Shown here: positions 34,964 to 43,697 of the stretch, piece by piece | Position numbering within the stretch: the first letter of the stretch is position 1 | Layout: each line of letters starts with the position of its first letter | NCBI GenBank assembly: GCA_963800705.1 | Contig: CAWDBV010000002.1 | Location: 372,001 to 436,000, forward strand | DNA: 64,000 nucleotides | DNA from: CAWDBV01 sp963800705 | GTDB taxonomy: Bacteria; Actinomycetota; Thermoleophilia; Solirubrobacterales; 70-9 | Direction: 5' to 3' | Position numbers and translations under genes: made by a program | The notes under the pieces: generated by a model | What the model was told of the DNA's origin: nothing | The model's input: only the letters and a program-made list of their open reading frames with translations | Database searches by the model: none

Positions 34964-36801
34964 AACCCGAGCTCGCCGGCGCTCACCCAGGTGAGCAGCT
35001 TGTGCCCGGCGGGGATCAGCGCGCTGATTTCGTTCGTGTTCACGGTCACCTGCCGGGCCACCCCTACCGCGGCGCCGCGGACCCCGGCGACGCCGCGGCT
35101 GAGCAGCGTCACGGTGCCGTCCGGGGCACGGTCGAAGACCTTGACGACGATTTGGGAGTCGGGGCTGAGCGGGGTCCAGCTGAGACGCGCGCTCACCTGG
35201 CCGTCGAGCTCGAGTGCGCCGCCGAACGGCGAAGTCTCGAACGCGGCGAGGAAGCCGGGCAGGCTGGTGGCGGGGATCTGCGAGGGGATCGGCGAGGTGC
35301 CGATCGGGGTAGCCGAGAGTGCCGCGAGCGTGACCGGATCATTCGCCTCGTCGATCGAGAGCGGCGCGAGCGGCAGCTGCGCGGTCGAGCCGAGCTGCAG
35401 CGTCGTAGGCGTGGTGCCGGGTGGGGGCCAGCTCTCGGATGTGTGGCGCGTCCACGAGCCGGGCGGATACTGGTAGCCGGTAGTGACCGCGACTCGCGGG
35501 TCGCGCCGCCAGTAGATGACCGGCGGCACTTCAGCCCTCGCCTCGGCGCGCGGCTCCGATCCGCTCTTGGCGTACGGGTTCAGCGACAGGCCCTGCTGGA
35601 TCAGCCGCCTGCCCTTCCTGATCAGCCGCTTGGCACGGCGGCGCATCCTCCGCGCCTTGCGGGGGTTGCCCTGCCGCTTCACCTTGCGCGCCTTGCGCCG
35701 CAGTTTCTTGCCACGTGCGACGAGCGCTTTGCCGCGCTTCACCAGCTGATTGGCGAGCATCGAGCGGTCGGGGCCGGCGGTGGAGCCGGCCCCGGGGGGC
35801 TCCGCCTTCAGCACCGAGTCGAGGAAGGCGATCTGCTGGGCGAGCTCGTCGTCGGTGGCCTCGGGCCGCGTGAACGGGGCCGCGTGGCCGCCGAAGGTCA
35901 GGTAGAGGCGGTTGGCGTCGTTGTTCATCCGTCGCAGCATCGAGACGGCCATTTCGGCCGGGAAGAGCCCGTCGTCGAAGGACTGCGCCCAGAGCGTCGG
36001 CACGTTCATGCGCTCGGCGAAGCAGCCGGGCGAGCGGTAGGCGATGTCGGACTTGGTCGTGCTCAGCAGCGTGTCGTGGCCGCTCGTGTCGCACTTGGCG
36101 CCGCCGAACAGACCCGGCTGGTTGAGCGCGAGAGTGGTGATCCACTTCAGGACCGAGGGCGACATCCGCGCCTGCGCCCCGACCAGGTAGGTCTGCACGA
36201 GCCCGATTCCGAACGAAAGCTTGACTACATCGGAGGGGACGAGCGCGTCGTAGACGTAGTCGGGGGTGTTGCCCGGCAGCAGCGCCCGGAAGCGGATCCC
36301 GTAGGGGTTGACGTCGGGCTCGAAGCTGTGCACCTGTCCGCCGTTCGTGTAGAGGCCGCCCTGCGACTCGCCGCCGAGCGCGATCCGCGAGCGGTCGAGC
36401 GGGAAGCGCCCGAGCGCCCAGTCCGCGACGTCGAAGAGGTCGCGCATCTCCTTCGGGCCGGCGACCGAGGTTTGCCCGGTCGAGTTGCCGTGCCCGCGCG
36501 CCGAGTAGGCGATCATCGCGTAGCCGTTCTGGGTCAGCGCCTGGGCGTGCGAAACGACGAGGCCCTCGCGCTTCTGGTTGCCGCCGCCGTGCGAGTAGAT
36601 CACCAGTGGCCAGCCGCTTGCGGGAGCCTGCCCGGAGGGGAGGTAGACGTCGGTGTCGAGGGTCACCGGGAGCCCGAGCTCGTCGGGCTGGGTGACCGCG
36701 ACGCTGTACACGGAGGGAGCCTGCGCCTGCGCGGAGGCGGGAACGGCGACGAGCACCGCGAGAAGCAGCACGAGGAAAGCCGACGCGCAGAGCTTCTTCA
36801 A
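34879..36801 (-). CDS. secreted alpha/beta hydrolase (CocE/NonD-like) with internal polybasic linker
   Basis: 640 residues. Signal peptide 1-25 (FLVLLLAVLVAVPASAQA). The hydrolase domain has VIYSHGGGNQKREG (oxyanion), nucleophile Ser in LGGESQGGLY, QSFDDGLFP (acid) and FGGHAAPF (histidine). About residues 345-400 form a very basic helix-like linker (GKKLRRKARKVKRQG, RRMRRRAKRLIRKGRRLI). A C-terminal beta domain as in X-Pro peptidase-like/CocE proteins follows (WTPLSPDSQIVVKVFDRAPD, VTVNTNEISALIPAG). An esterase or peptidase acting outside the cell is likely. The start lies 4 bases after the metallo-hydrolase stop, so it is in its operon. Confidence 0.85.
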   Translation of the reverse strand: MKKLCASAFLVLLLAVLVAVPASAQAQAPSVYSVAVTQPDELGLPVTLDTDVYLPSGQAPASGWPLVIYSHGGGNQKREGLVVSHAQALTQNGYAMIAYSARGHGNSTGQTSVAGPKEMRDLFDVADWALGRFPLDRSRIALGGESQGGLYTNGGQVHSFEPDVNPYGIRFRALLPGNTPDYVYDALVPSDVVKLSFGIGLVQTYLVGAQARMSPSVLKWITTLALNQPGLFGGAKCDTSGHDTLLSTTKSDIAYRSPGCFAERMNVPTLWAQSFDDGLFPAEMAVSMLRRMNNDANRLYLTFGGHAAPFTRPEATDDELAQQIAFLDSVLKAEPPGAGSTAGPDRSMLANQLVKRGKALVARGKKLRRKARKVKRQGNPRKARRMRRRAKRLIRKGRRLIQQGLSLNPYAKSGSEPRAEARAEVPPVIYWRRDPRVAVTTGYQYPPGSWTRHTSESWPPPGTTPTTLQLGSTAQLPLAPLSIDEANDPVTLAALSATPIGTSPIPSQIPATSLPGFLAAFETSPFGGALELDGQVSARLSWTPLSPDSQIVVKVFDRAPDGTVTLLSRGVAGVRGAAVGVARQVTVNTNEISALIPAGHKLLTWVSAGELGFYLPTVPSLGGLLGSGPASTISVPLRSP

Positions 36802-36805
36802 GTTC

Positions 36806-37690
36806 TCAGGCGGGCTGGGCCGCGGGCCTCGCGGCGCCGACCTCGATCTCGCTCCGCTCGGCCGCCATCTCGATCTTGTCGGAGTCGCCGCCGAGCTCGG
36901 CCCACTGCTCGATCGCGTGCTCGCGGGCCTGGTCGAGGAACTCGTCGGAGTGCAGCGGGTCGTGGTGGAAGAGCATCAGCCGCTCGGCGTCGACGCGGCG
37001 CGCGAAGGTGAGGGTGTCGGTCATCCGCGAGTGTCCCCAGCCGACGTGCTCGGGGTACTCGTCGTCGGTGTACTGGCAGTCGTGGATCAGCAGGTCCGCG
37101 TCGCGCGCCAGGTTGAAGCCCGAGATCCACTCCTGATCGAGCTCCTCGAGCGGCGCGCCGAGTCCCGGCTCGTGATCGGGGATGTAGGCCACCGACGTGT
37201 CGCCGTCGGTGATCCGGTAGCCGAGCGTCGGCCCGCGGTGCGTCACCGCCTCGGCGTGGATGTTGGCCGAGCCGAGCTCCCAGTCGCTCGGCGGGGTGTC
37301 GAGGAAGGAGACCTCGCAGGGAAGCTCGCGAACCTCGACCGGCGAGAGCGGCGCCGAGATGTAGCGCGCGATGCGGTCCTCGAGCGACGCCTCCGGCGAC
37401 GCCGGGCCCCAGATCGTGATCTCGGCCTCGGAGCGGAAGCAGGGCGGGAAGAACATCAGCCCCTGGATGTGGTCGAGGTGAAGGTGGGTGAGAAGGATGT
37501 TGACCTTCGGCAGGGTCGAGGCGAGCGCGATCCCGAGGCTGCGGATCCCGGTGCCGGCGTCGAGGATCAGCTCGGTTCCGTCGGAGAGGGTGAGCTGGAC
37601 GCACGAGGTGTTGCCGCCATACCGGTTCATCTCCGGTCCGGGAGCCGGAACCGACCCCCTCGCACCCCATACCTTGAGTTTCATTGACAT
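36806..37690 (-). CDS. MBL-fold metallo-hydrolase
   Basis: 294 residues from ATG 37690. Metal-binding motif THLHLDHIQG, with RGSVPAPGPEMNRYGGNTSC at the N-terminus as in the phosphodiesterase/RNase Z-like group. Further ligands: THRGPTLGY, IHDCQYTDDEYPEH and LMLFHHDPLHSD. It has no export signal, so it is cytoplasmic. The family includes cyclic-nucleotide phosphodiesterases and response-regulator-associated hydrolases; exact substrate unknown. A TAGGCT hexamer about 33 bases upstream of the ATG and GAGGAAAG just before it form its promoter and binding site. The secreted hydrolase follows in the same operon. Confidence 0.86.
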   Translation of the reverse strand: MSMKLKVWGARGSVPAPGPEMNRYGGNTSCVQLTLSDGTELILDAGTGIRSLGIALASTLPKVNILLTHLHLDHIQGLMFFPPCFRSEAEITIWGPASPEASLEDRIARYISAPLSPVEVRELPCEVSFLDTPPSDWELGSANIHAEAVTHRGPTLGYRITDGDTSVAYIPDHEPGLGAPLEELDQEWISGFNLARDADLLIHDCQYTDDEYPEHVGWGHSRMTDTLTFARRVDAERLMLFHHDPLHSDEFLDQAREHAIEQWAELGGDSDKIEMAAERSEIEVGAARPAAQPA

Positions 37691-37727
37691 TTGCGGGCTT
37701 TCCTCACGTTGCCTCTCAGCACCGAGC

Positions 37728-38174
37728 CTACCCGTTCCCGTCCTCGGGAACGCCGTCTTTTGGCCAAAAGACAACGATCGCCCCGCGCTGGCCCTCCTGG
37801 GAGACGATCGGCAGGGCGCTCACCTCGACCTCGTGCTCGTTGCCGTTCGTCGAGCGGATCGTGTACTCGGCGTGCGTGGGGCGCCCGGCGCGCAGAGTCT
37901 GGGTGGTGGGCAGGTCCTCTACCGGGATCGGCTCGCCCTCGGGGTCGAAGGGGCCGACCGCGGCGCTCCACTCGCCCGGCCCCATCTTTCCGGACTCCTC
38001 GAACGAGAGCCCGAGCAGGGCTCCCGCTGCTTCGTTGTAGAAGACCAGCGAGCCGTCCTCATCGGCGAGGAAGGCCGGCGTCGAGAGGCTGGTCAGGAGG
38101 TTGCGCGCGAGGATCAACTCGAGTGGTCTCTGCGCGCTGTCCATCTGCTCCCGTTCCACCTCTCCTTGTGCCAT
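37728..38174 (-). CDS. single PAS-domain protein
   Basis: 148 residues. After a short helix (LELILARNLLTSL) a PAS core follows (STPAFLADEDGSLVFYNEAAGALLG is the typical start; the second part has AEYTIRSTNGNEHEVEVSA and RGAIVVFWP). There is no kinase, GGDEF or DNA-binding part, so it would act by protein interaction or as a stand-alone sensor. The gene ends 38 bases before the metallo-hydrolase start on the same strand; the TAGGCT of that gene overlaps the 3' end of this one. Confidence 0.82.
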   Translation of the reverse strand: MAQGEVEREQMDSAQRPLELILARNLLTSLSTPAFLADEDGSLVFYNEAAGALLGLSFEESGKMGPGEWSAAVGPFDPEGEPIPVEDLPTTQTLRAGRPTHAEYTIRSTNGNEHEVEVSALPIVSQEGQRGAIVVFWPKDGVPEDGNG

Positions 38175-38352
38175 TCCTTATGCCAATGCTTGTGCCAATT
38201 GATTCTCTCACCGCCGGGACGGTGCGCGAGTGTGACGTGAGTCACTGATGCACGACTCGGCCCGCGCAGGCTAGTGGACGGTTCCGAAACGATGCACCGT
38301 AACGCCGGTCCCTGGGCCGTTCCTCGTCCCTGCTCCTCCGCCATCCAAAGCG

Positions 38353-38748
38353 CTAATCCGACACGCCCGCGGCTTCGAGGGCTTCGGACTCCGCGCGAAA
38401 GACCTGCCACCAGATGCATCTGCCCTCTCGCCACCGGCAGGCCAGCCAAGCGTTGTCTTCGAAGGGCAACTCGCTGCCCGCACCGCGGCCAACAGCGCTG
38501 AAGGTGGCGATCGTCACATCTCCCAAGTCGCGCATCTCAACGACCTCGAGTCTGTAGTCGGGAAAAGCCTCAAGCCAGTTGTCCCACCACTGGCGGATTC
38601 CGTCATGCCCGTGGAGCCCTCCCTCGACGGCGACGATGCGCGAAACAGCTTCGACGTCTTCATCCATCAGCGCCAAAAACGCGCCCAGATCGCGCCGGTT
38701 GACGGCGTCAATGGACCGATAGTGCAGCTCGACGTTCTCCTCCGACAT
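38353..38748 (-). CDS. SnoaL-like (NTF2 fold) protein
   Basis: 131 residues starting MSEENVELHYRSIDAVNRRD, the usual start of the large actinobacterial SnoaL-like group. ALMDEDVEAVSR, GLHGHDGIRQWWDNWLEAFP and the W-containing C-terminal strand fit the cone-shaped alpha+beta fold. Such proteins are small-molecule isomerases, cyclases or binding proteins. A GATACT hexamer lies 9 bases upstream of ATG. Function is not assignable. Confidence 0.82.
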   Translation of the reverse strand: MSEENVELHYRSIDAVNRRDLGAFLALMDEDVEAVSRIVAVEGGLHGHDGIRQWWDNWLEAFPDYRLEVVEMRDLGDVTIATFSAVGRGAGSELPFEDNAWLACRWREGRCIWWQVFRAESEALEAAGVSD

Positions 38749-38924
38749 CGTCGGCGCAGTATCGCGCGAAAGTGTCGCTTTCTATGTAAGGGAGTCGCGC
38801 GGCGCCGGTCAGCCGTCAATGCTCCAACCGCGTGAAACCAGGAGCGCATCGGCCTCAGGGTGAGCGAAAACCACGAAACGCCGGACGGTCCACCCAGCCG
38901 ACCATTACCCTGACCGCGGAGGAG

Positions 38925-40653
38925 ATGCGCCGCACGCTCACACTCGCGATCGCGACCGCCGCAGCCGTGGCGCTGGCGCTGCCCGCCGCCGCCGCCGCGC
39001 AGATCGCCGGGCCTGCCGCCGCTTCCGATCCCCGGCCCGTCGCTGAGCACCGCGCCCGAGTTCGAGGGCGCCGCCGCTACTCCGAAGCCGGTCGCGAACC
39101 CGAACGACCCTCCGCGGCACCCGTTCATGGCGCCGAACGACCGCTCCAACATCCACAACGACGCCTACTCGTCGGGCGCCTACGTCGGCTCGGGGCCGCT
39201 GGGCCGCAACGTCGCCGTCAGCTCGACCTTCTTCCTGCGCGAGTGCGGGTCGGTGATGTTCGACTCGCAGGGGCGGATCGTGACGATCTGCGTCGGCCTC
39301 GACCGGCCCGTCCTGGCGCTGATCGATCCGACCTCCCTCACCACGCTCGCGGCGCTGCCGCTGCCGATCCGCAACCTGGCCAGCCTCGGCAATATCTTCA
39401 GCGACTTCTCCGGCGGCGGCTACTTCTACCTCGATCACAACGACCACGCCGTCTACCCGACCAGCGAGCGTCACATCCAGGAGGCGGCGGTGGTCGATGG
39501 GCCGGGCGGCCCGCTCGGCTTCTCGGTCATCCGCGACATCGACCTCACCGGCGTGATCCCTTCGGGAGAGGGGATCGTCTCGGTGCTGCCCGATTGGAGC
39601 AACCGGCTCTGGTTCGTCACCCGCCGCGGGATCGTCGGCACGATCGACCGCGGCTCCGGGGCCGTGCAGACGATCAACCTCGGCGAGGGGATCTCGAACT
39701 CGTTCGTCGTCGACGAGACCGGCGGGGTGTTCATCGTCTCCGACAAGGCCCTCTACCGCTTCGACGCCGGGCCCTCGGGCCAGCCGAGCGTCAGCTGGCG
39801 CGAGGTCTACCCGAACTCCGGCATCCACAAGCCCAGCCAGTCGGACGCAGGCTCGGGCACGACCCCCGACCTGATCGGGCGCGACCTGATCGCGATAACC
39901 GACAACGCCGACCCGATGGACGTGGTCGTCTACCGCCGCTCGCGCCAGGCGCCGGCCGGCCCGCGCCAGGCCTGCGTGCAGCCGGTGTTCAGGGCGGGGC
40001 GCAGCGCAACCGACAACTCGCTGATCTCGACCGCCGACTCGGTCGTGGTTGAGAACAACTACGGCTACTCGGGTCCGCTCTCGACCCAGTTCGGCGGCGT
40101 CACCGAGCCCGGGATCGCGAAGGTCGAGATCAACGCCCGCGCCGTCCAGGATCCGGCCCTCCAGCAGCCGAGCGGCCAGCAGCCATACGGCAGCCCGAAG
40201 GCGAAGAAGCGCAAGAAAAAGAAGAAGAAGGCGAGCAAGAAGCGGAAGGCGAAGCGGAAGAAGAAAGGCAAGAAGCGCAAGAAGAGAAAGAAGCGCAAGC
40301 GCAAGCCCGCCTCGACCCCGGCCGCGAGCGTCCCGGCCGAGTCGCTGCCCCCGGGACGGATCGAGTACGGCTGCCGCGTCGCCTGGGAAAGCCCGGAGCG
40401 GGCGCCCTCGGTGGTGCCGAAGCTCTCGCTCGCCAACGGGCTCGTCTACACCTACGCGAAGCCCGAGCAGGCCAACGACGCCGACGCCTGGTATCTGACC
40501 GCGCTCGACTTCTCGAGCGGCGAAACGGTCTACCGGCGGCTCGCCGGCTACGCGCTCGGCTTCAACAACAACTACGCGCCGGTGACGCTCGGCCCCGACG
40601 GGGCGGCGTACGTGGGCGTGCTCGGCGGCCTGGTCCGCCTCGCCGACGGCTGA
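38925..40653 (+). CDS. secreted protein with internal polylysine/arginine block, one frameshift
   Basis: ATG 38925 follows GGAGGAG. The signal peptide (AIATAAAVALALPAAAAA) is in one frame. At about 39007 the frame steps +1 to LPPLPIPGPSLSTAPEFEG and stays open to 40653. The main domain repeats four-stranded blade-like units (RNLASLGNIFSDFSGGGYFY, GIVSVLPDWSNRLWFVTR, NSFVVDETGGVFIVSDKALY), suggesting a beta-propeller. Around 40198-40308 there is a 36-residue block made almost only of Lys and Arg (KKRKKKKKKASKKRKAKRKK). A second propeller-like segment (WYLTALDFSSG, VTLGPDGAAYVGVLGGLV) follows. Function unknown; the basic block would bind anionic polymers. Confidence 0.75.
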
Positions 40654-40663
40654 TCTGGGCTGA

Positions 40664-40690
40664 GCGCCCCGGGCGAGGACCCCGGGGCGC
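40664..40690. terminator. GC hairpin between convergent genes
   Basis: GCGCCCCGGG and CCCGGGGCGC form a perfect 10-bp stem with a 7-base loop between the ends of 38925-40653 and the zinc-ribbon gene. There is no T-run, so termination would be weak or factor-dependent. Confidence 0.5.
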
Positions 40691-40695
40691 CGCTG

Positions 40696-40845
40696 CTACT
40701 CCTCGAGCTTCCCGATCTTGAAAATCTTCGTGCCGCAGTCCGGGCAGGTGCCTTGGATCGCCGGGCGACCGTTCTTCATCGTCACCTGCGTCGGGTCCTT
40801 GATCTCCACCTTCTTGCGTTCCTTCACGCAGTAGCCCTCTGCCAT
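40696..40845 (-). CDS. small zinc-ribbon protein (DUF5679-like)
   Basis: 49 residues from ATG 40845. One single-Cys knuckle at the start (EGYCVKERKKVEI) and a CxxC at the end (GTCPDCGTKIFKIG), separated by a short beta strand (VTMKNGRPAIQG). The pattern matches the short actinobacterial/cyanobacterial DUF5679 family as I recall it. It has a perfect AAAGGAGG binding site 9 bases upstream, so it is probably strongly translated. Role unknown; RNA or ribosome association is only a guess. Confidence 0.82.
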   Translation of the reverse strand: MAEGYCVKERKKVEIKDPTQVTMKNGRPAIQGTCPDCGTKIFKIGKLEE

Positions 40846-40854
40846 CTGAGAAGG

Positions 40855-40862
40855 CCTCCTTT
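40855..40862 (-). promoter_or_regulatory. strong Shine-Dalgarno AAAGGAGG
   Basis: Full complement to the 16S rRNA 3' end, 9 bases before ATG 40845. It decides this start over longer in-frame readings that begin in the neighbour's promoter. Confidence 0.8.
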
Positions 40863-40918
40863 CGCCTCGTTGGCAGGCCCAAAGTAGCCCTTTCAGCGGA
40901 CGCGTGCCCGTGCGTGGA

Positions 40919-40924
40919 TAGATT
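40919..40924 (+). promoter_or_regulatory. -10 element TAGATT
   Basis: GATAGATT ends 10 bases before ATG 40935. It selects that ATG over GTG 40914, which would put the -10 inside the gene. Confidence 0.45.
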
Positions 40925-40934
40925 GCGGACGCCG

Positions 40935-41753
40935 ATGCCGTCACGCATAGCCCACGCCTGCAGGCGCACAGCTGACTCGAACCGCTTCCAGGCGTTCATC
41001 TTTGTGGTGATTGTTGCTAATGCCGTCGTGCTCGGGCTGCAGACCTACGACTCGATCGACCGCGAGGCCGGCGACTTCCTGAACCTGCTCGACGGGGTCT
41101 TCCTGGGCGTGTTCGTGGTCGAGATGGGGATCCGGATCACCGCCTACGGGAGCAGGCCCGGGGACTTCTTCCGCGATGGCTGGAACGTGTTCGACTTCAG
41201 CACGGTCGCCGCGGCGTTCATCCCGGGCGTGCGCGAGAACGCGACCCTGCTCCGGCTCGTCCGCCTGCTGCGGGTGGTGCGGATCGTCAGCGTGCTGCCC
41301 GACCTGCGCGTGCTGGTGCGCGGGATGGTGCGCAGCGTGGCGCCGATCGCGAGCGTCGCCGTCCTCGCCTTCCTGTTGATCTACGTATACGGGATGGTCG
41401 GCTGGCTGCTGTTCGCCGACGAGATCCCCGACCGCTGGGGCGACATCGGCACCGCGATGCTGACCCTGTTCACCGTGCTGACCCTCGAGGGCTGGAACGA
41501 GGTCCTCTACCAGGCGCAGGAGGTGCACCCGTGGTCGTGGGTGTTCTTCGTCAGTTTCGTGCTCATCGCCTCGTTCCTGATCATCAACATCGTGATCGCG
41601 ATCATCATCAACTCGGTCGAGGAAGCGCGCGAGGCCGAACGCCGCGACAAGATCGAGAGCGAGCACAGCGACGTCGAGGCCCGGGTGCTGACACTGCGTC
41701 GGGCGCTCGAGGACCTCGAGGACGAGCTCGCGCTCCGAAAACCGCGCGCCTAG
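40935..41753 (+). CDS. voltage-gated cation channel of the bacterial NaV/CaV (NaChBac) type
   Basis: 272 residues, a single six-helix unit that would assemble as a homotetramer. S1 is FIFVVIVANAVVLGL and S4 is LLRLVRLLRVVRIVSVLPDL with arginines at 107, 110, 113 and 116. The pore helix and selectivity filter are LTLFTVLTLEGWNE (filter 183-189) and S6 is SFVLIASFLIINIVIAIIINSV. A cytoplasmic coiled coil (RDKIESEHSDVEARVLTLRRA) follows, as in NaChBac. The filter is TLEGW-NE, with Gly where sodium channels have Ser, a position linked to calcium permeation in a related Meiothermus channel (recalled). Ion selectivity is therefore open. Confidence 0.92.
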   Translation: MPSRIAHACRRTADSNRFQAFIFVVIVANAVVLGLQTYDSIDREAGDFLNLLDGVFLGVFVVEMGIRITAYGSRPGDFFRDGWNVFDFSTVAAAFIPGVRENATLLRLVRLLRVVRIVSVLPDLRVLVRGMVRSVAPIASVAVLAFLLIYVYGMVGWLLFADEIPDRWGDIGTAMLTLFTVLTLEGWNEVLYQAQEVHPWSWVFFVSFVLIASFLIINIVIAIIINSVEEAREAERRDKIESEHSDVEARVLTLRRALEDLEDELALRKPRA

Positions 41754-41767
41754 CCCGCTCCGGGGCG

Positions 41768-42490
41768 CTAGTTGTTGTTGTTCCCGCCGCCGCTGCCGCC
41801 CGTGCCGGGCGTGGTCGGCGTCGGGGTCGGCGTGCTCGGCACCGGCGGCGCCTGAGCGGCCTGCTTCTGCAGCGCCGAGATCTGCTGCTCGGACTGCTGC
41901 TGGCGCGCCTGCAGGCCCTTGACCTGGGCCTCGAGCCCGCTGATCGTCTGGGTGAGCGACTTGCGGCCCGCTCCGAGTTGGCTCACGTCCCCCTGCAGGG
42001 CGGTAACGCTCTCGCGGACCTTGTCGACGTCGTCCTTGGTCGCCTTGTCGCTCTGCGCGGTGAGTCCCAGGTAGAGCGCCACGCCCGAGGCGAGCAGCGC
42101 GATCGTGAGCGCGGCGGCCCCGAAGTAGAGCATCCGGCCCTGTTTGCGCTCGATCTCTTCGAGCCAGCCGCGCAGGCCGTCGATGCGGCCGGGAAGGTCG
42201 GGAGCGGGCTGCCTGCCGCCCAGCGTCGGCGCCGCCGGCTTCGTCCCCGTCTTCTCCTCGGTTGTCGCGCCAGTCTTCGCCGCGGCCTTCTCGGCCGCGG
42301 TCGCGTCGAGAGCCTTCGTGGGCGCATCGGCGCCTTCCTGCTCCAGCCCGCCCCGCCGCTTATGGGCCGGCTTCCAGCCTTCCCGCAGCGTTTGGCGGAA
42401 TCCCGCCCCGGATGAGGACGTTCCTCGGCGCCTGATCGAGGGAAGGCGCGAGCGCCAGCCACCGCCTGAGCTTGGATTCTCGTCCGCCAT
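41768..42490 (-). CDS. single-pass membrane protein with extracytoplasmic coiled coil
   Basis: 240 residues. A basic, Ala/Lys-rich cytoplasmic part (residues 1-115) leads to one helix (MLYFGAAALTIALLASGVALYLGL). A coiled coil follows outside (KDDVDKVRESVTALQGDVSQ, TISGLEAQVKGLQARQQQSE). The end is Pro/Thr-rich and finishes GGSGGGNNNN. The topology resembles a stalk or division/septum-type coiled-coil protein, but no family is recognised. It is divergent from the thiolase gene with a shared -10 core. Confidence 0.75.
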   Translation of the reverse strand: MADENPSSGGGWRSRLPSIRRRGTSSSGAGFRQTLREGWKPAHKRRGGLEQEGADAPTKALDATAAEKAAAKTGATTEEKTGTKPAAPTLGGRQPAPDLPGRIDGLRGWLEEIERKQGRMLYFGAAALTIALLASGVALYLGLTAQSDKATKDDVDKVRESVTALQGDVSQLGAGRKSLTQTISGLEAQVKGLQARQQQSEQQISALQKQAAQAPPVPSTPTPTPTTPGTGGSGGGNNNN

Positions 42491-42502
42491 AAGAGCGCCG
42501 AT

Positions 42503-42512
42503 AGGGTAGCTT
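42503..42512. promoter_or_regulatory. bidirectional promoter core AGGGTAGCTT
   Basis: Plus TAGCTT (42507-42512) lies 12 bases before ATG 42525. Minus TACCCT (42508-42503) lies 12 bases before ATG 42490. The central TA is shared and the arrangement is symmetric. A second plus hexamer TAGGGT overlaps at 42502-42507. Confidence 0.45.
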
Positions 42513-42524
42513 GCCCCTCCTCAG

Positions 42525-43685
42525 ATGCCCGAAGCAGTAATCGTCGACACGATTCGGACCCCGATCGGCCGCGCCTTCAAGGGCTCGCTGGCCCAGCTGC
42601 GCCCCGACGAGATGGGCGCCTTCGCGGTCGATGCGCTGCTCGACCGAAATGAGGCCGTCGACCCGGCCTCGGTCGACGAGCTCTTCTGCGGATGCGGGAT
42701 GCCGCAGGGCCTGCAGGCCTTCAACGTCGCCCGGATCATGGTGCTGCTCTCGAAGCTGCCCCAGGAGGTGACCGGCGTGACGATGTCGCGCTACTGCGCC
42801 TCGAGCCTCGATTCGATCCGCCACGCTGCGAACGCGGTCCAGGCCGGCCAGGGCGACACCTACATCGCGGCCGGCATCGAGTGGGTGAGCCGCTATAACG
42901 AGCGCACCGAGCCCGCCGGCGCCGCCGACCAGAACGAAAAGCTTCAGGGCAAGGACGGCCAGCCGAACGCCTACATCGAGATGGGCGACACGGCCGTCAA
43001 CGTCGCCAAGAAGTACGAGGTCAGCCGCGCCGACATGGACAAGTACGCGCAGCGCTCCCAGGAGCTCGCGGTCAAGTCGCAGGAAGACGGGTTCTTCGAC
43101 CGCGAGATCGCGCCGGTGACGCTCCCCGACGGAACCGAGGTCGCAAAGGACGACGGCCCGCGCGCGAGCTCGACGCTCGAGAAGCTCTCCGAGCTGCCCG
43201 AGGCGTTCGAGGGCGGTGGCGGAGTCACCGCCGGCAACTCGTGTCCGCTCAACGACGGCGCCGCGGCGGTGCTGGTGATGAGCGATGAGAAGGCGAAGGA
43301 GCTCGGCCTCGAGCCGCGCGCGAAGATCGTCACCGCCGCCACCCACGGAAACGAGCCCGAGCTGATGGGCGTCGCGCCGATCGGAGCGATCAAGACCGTC
43401 CTCGACCGCGCCGGGATGAAGATCGACGACGTCGGCATCGTGGAGCTCAACGAGGCATTCGCCGCCCAGGTGATCCCGATCATGGCCGAGTGCGACATCC
43501 CGCTCGACAAGATGAACACCCACGGCGGGGCGATCGCGCTCGGGCACCCGTTCGGGATGACCGGCGCCCGGATCATGGGCACGCTGCTTAACGGAATGGA
43601 GACCGACGATCACCAGGTCGGCCTCGAGACGATGTGCGTCGCCGGCGGCCAGGGCGAGGCGATGATCGTCGAGCGTCTCAACTAG
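42525..43685 (+). CDS. thiolase (acetyl-CoA C-acyltransferase, FadA-like)
   Basis: 386 residues. Nucleophile Cys in SRYCASSLDSIRHAANAV (residue about 91), GGGGVTAGNSCPLNDGAA in the middle, the catalytic His in GAIALGHPFGMTGAR, and the second Cys in MCVAGGQGEAM. It cleaves 3-ketoacyl-CoA in beta-oxidation or condenses acetyl-CoA. YCASS replaces the common CASG/CGSG spacing around the nucleophile. It is monocistronic or linked to the following DUF4126 gene 12 bases away. Confidence 0.92.
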   Translation: MPEAVIVDTIRTPIGRAFKGSLAQLRPDEMGAFAVDALLDRNEAVDPASVDELFCGCGMPQGLQAFNVARIMVLLSKLPQEVTGVTMSRYCASSLDSIRHAANAVQAGQGDTYIAAGIEWVSRYNERTEPAGAADQNEKLQGKDGQPNAYIEMGDTAVNVAKKYEVSRADMDKYAQRSQELAVKSQEDGFFDREIAPVTLPDGTEVAKDDGPRASSTLEKLSELPEAFEGGGGVTAGNSCPLNDGAAAVLVMSDEKAKELGLEPRAKIVTAATHGNEPELMGVAPIGAIKTVLDRAGMKIDDVGIVELNEAFAAQVIPIMAECDIPLDKMNTHGGAIALGHPFGMTGARIMGTLLNGMETDDHQVGLETMCVAGGQGEAMIVERLN

Positions 43686-43697
43686 CCCCGCGAGCGC

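Noticed and set aside
34852..37011. Plus-strand open frame of about 719 codons opposite the hydrolase and metallo-hydrolase
   Set aside because: Spans two well-supported minus-strand genes, with shadow composition and no domain.
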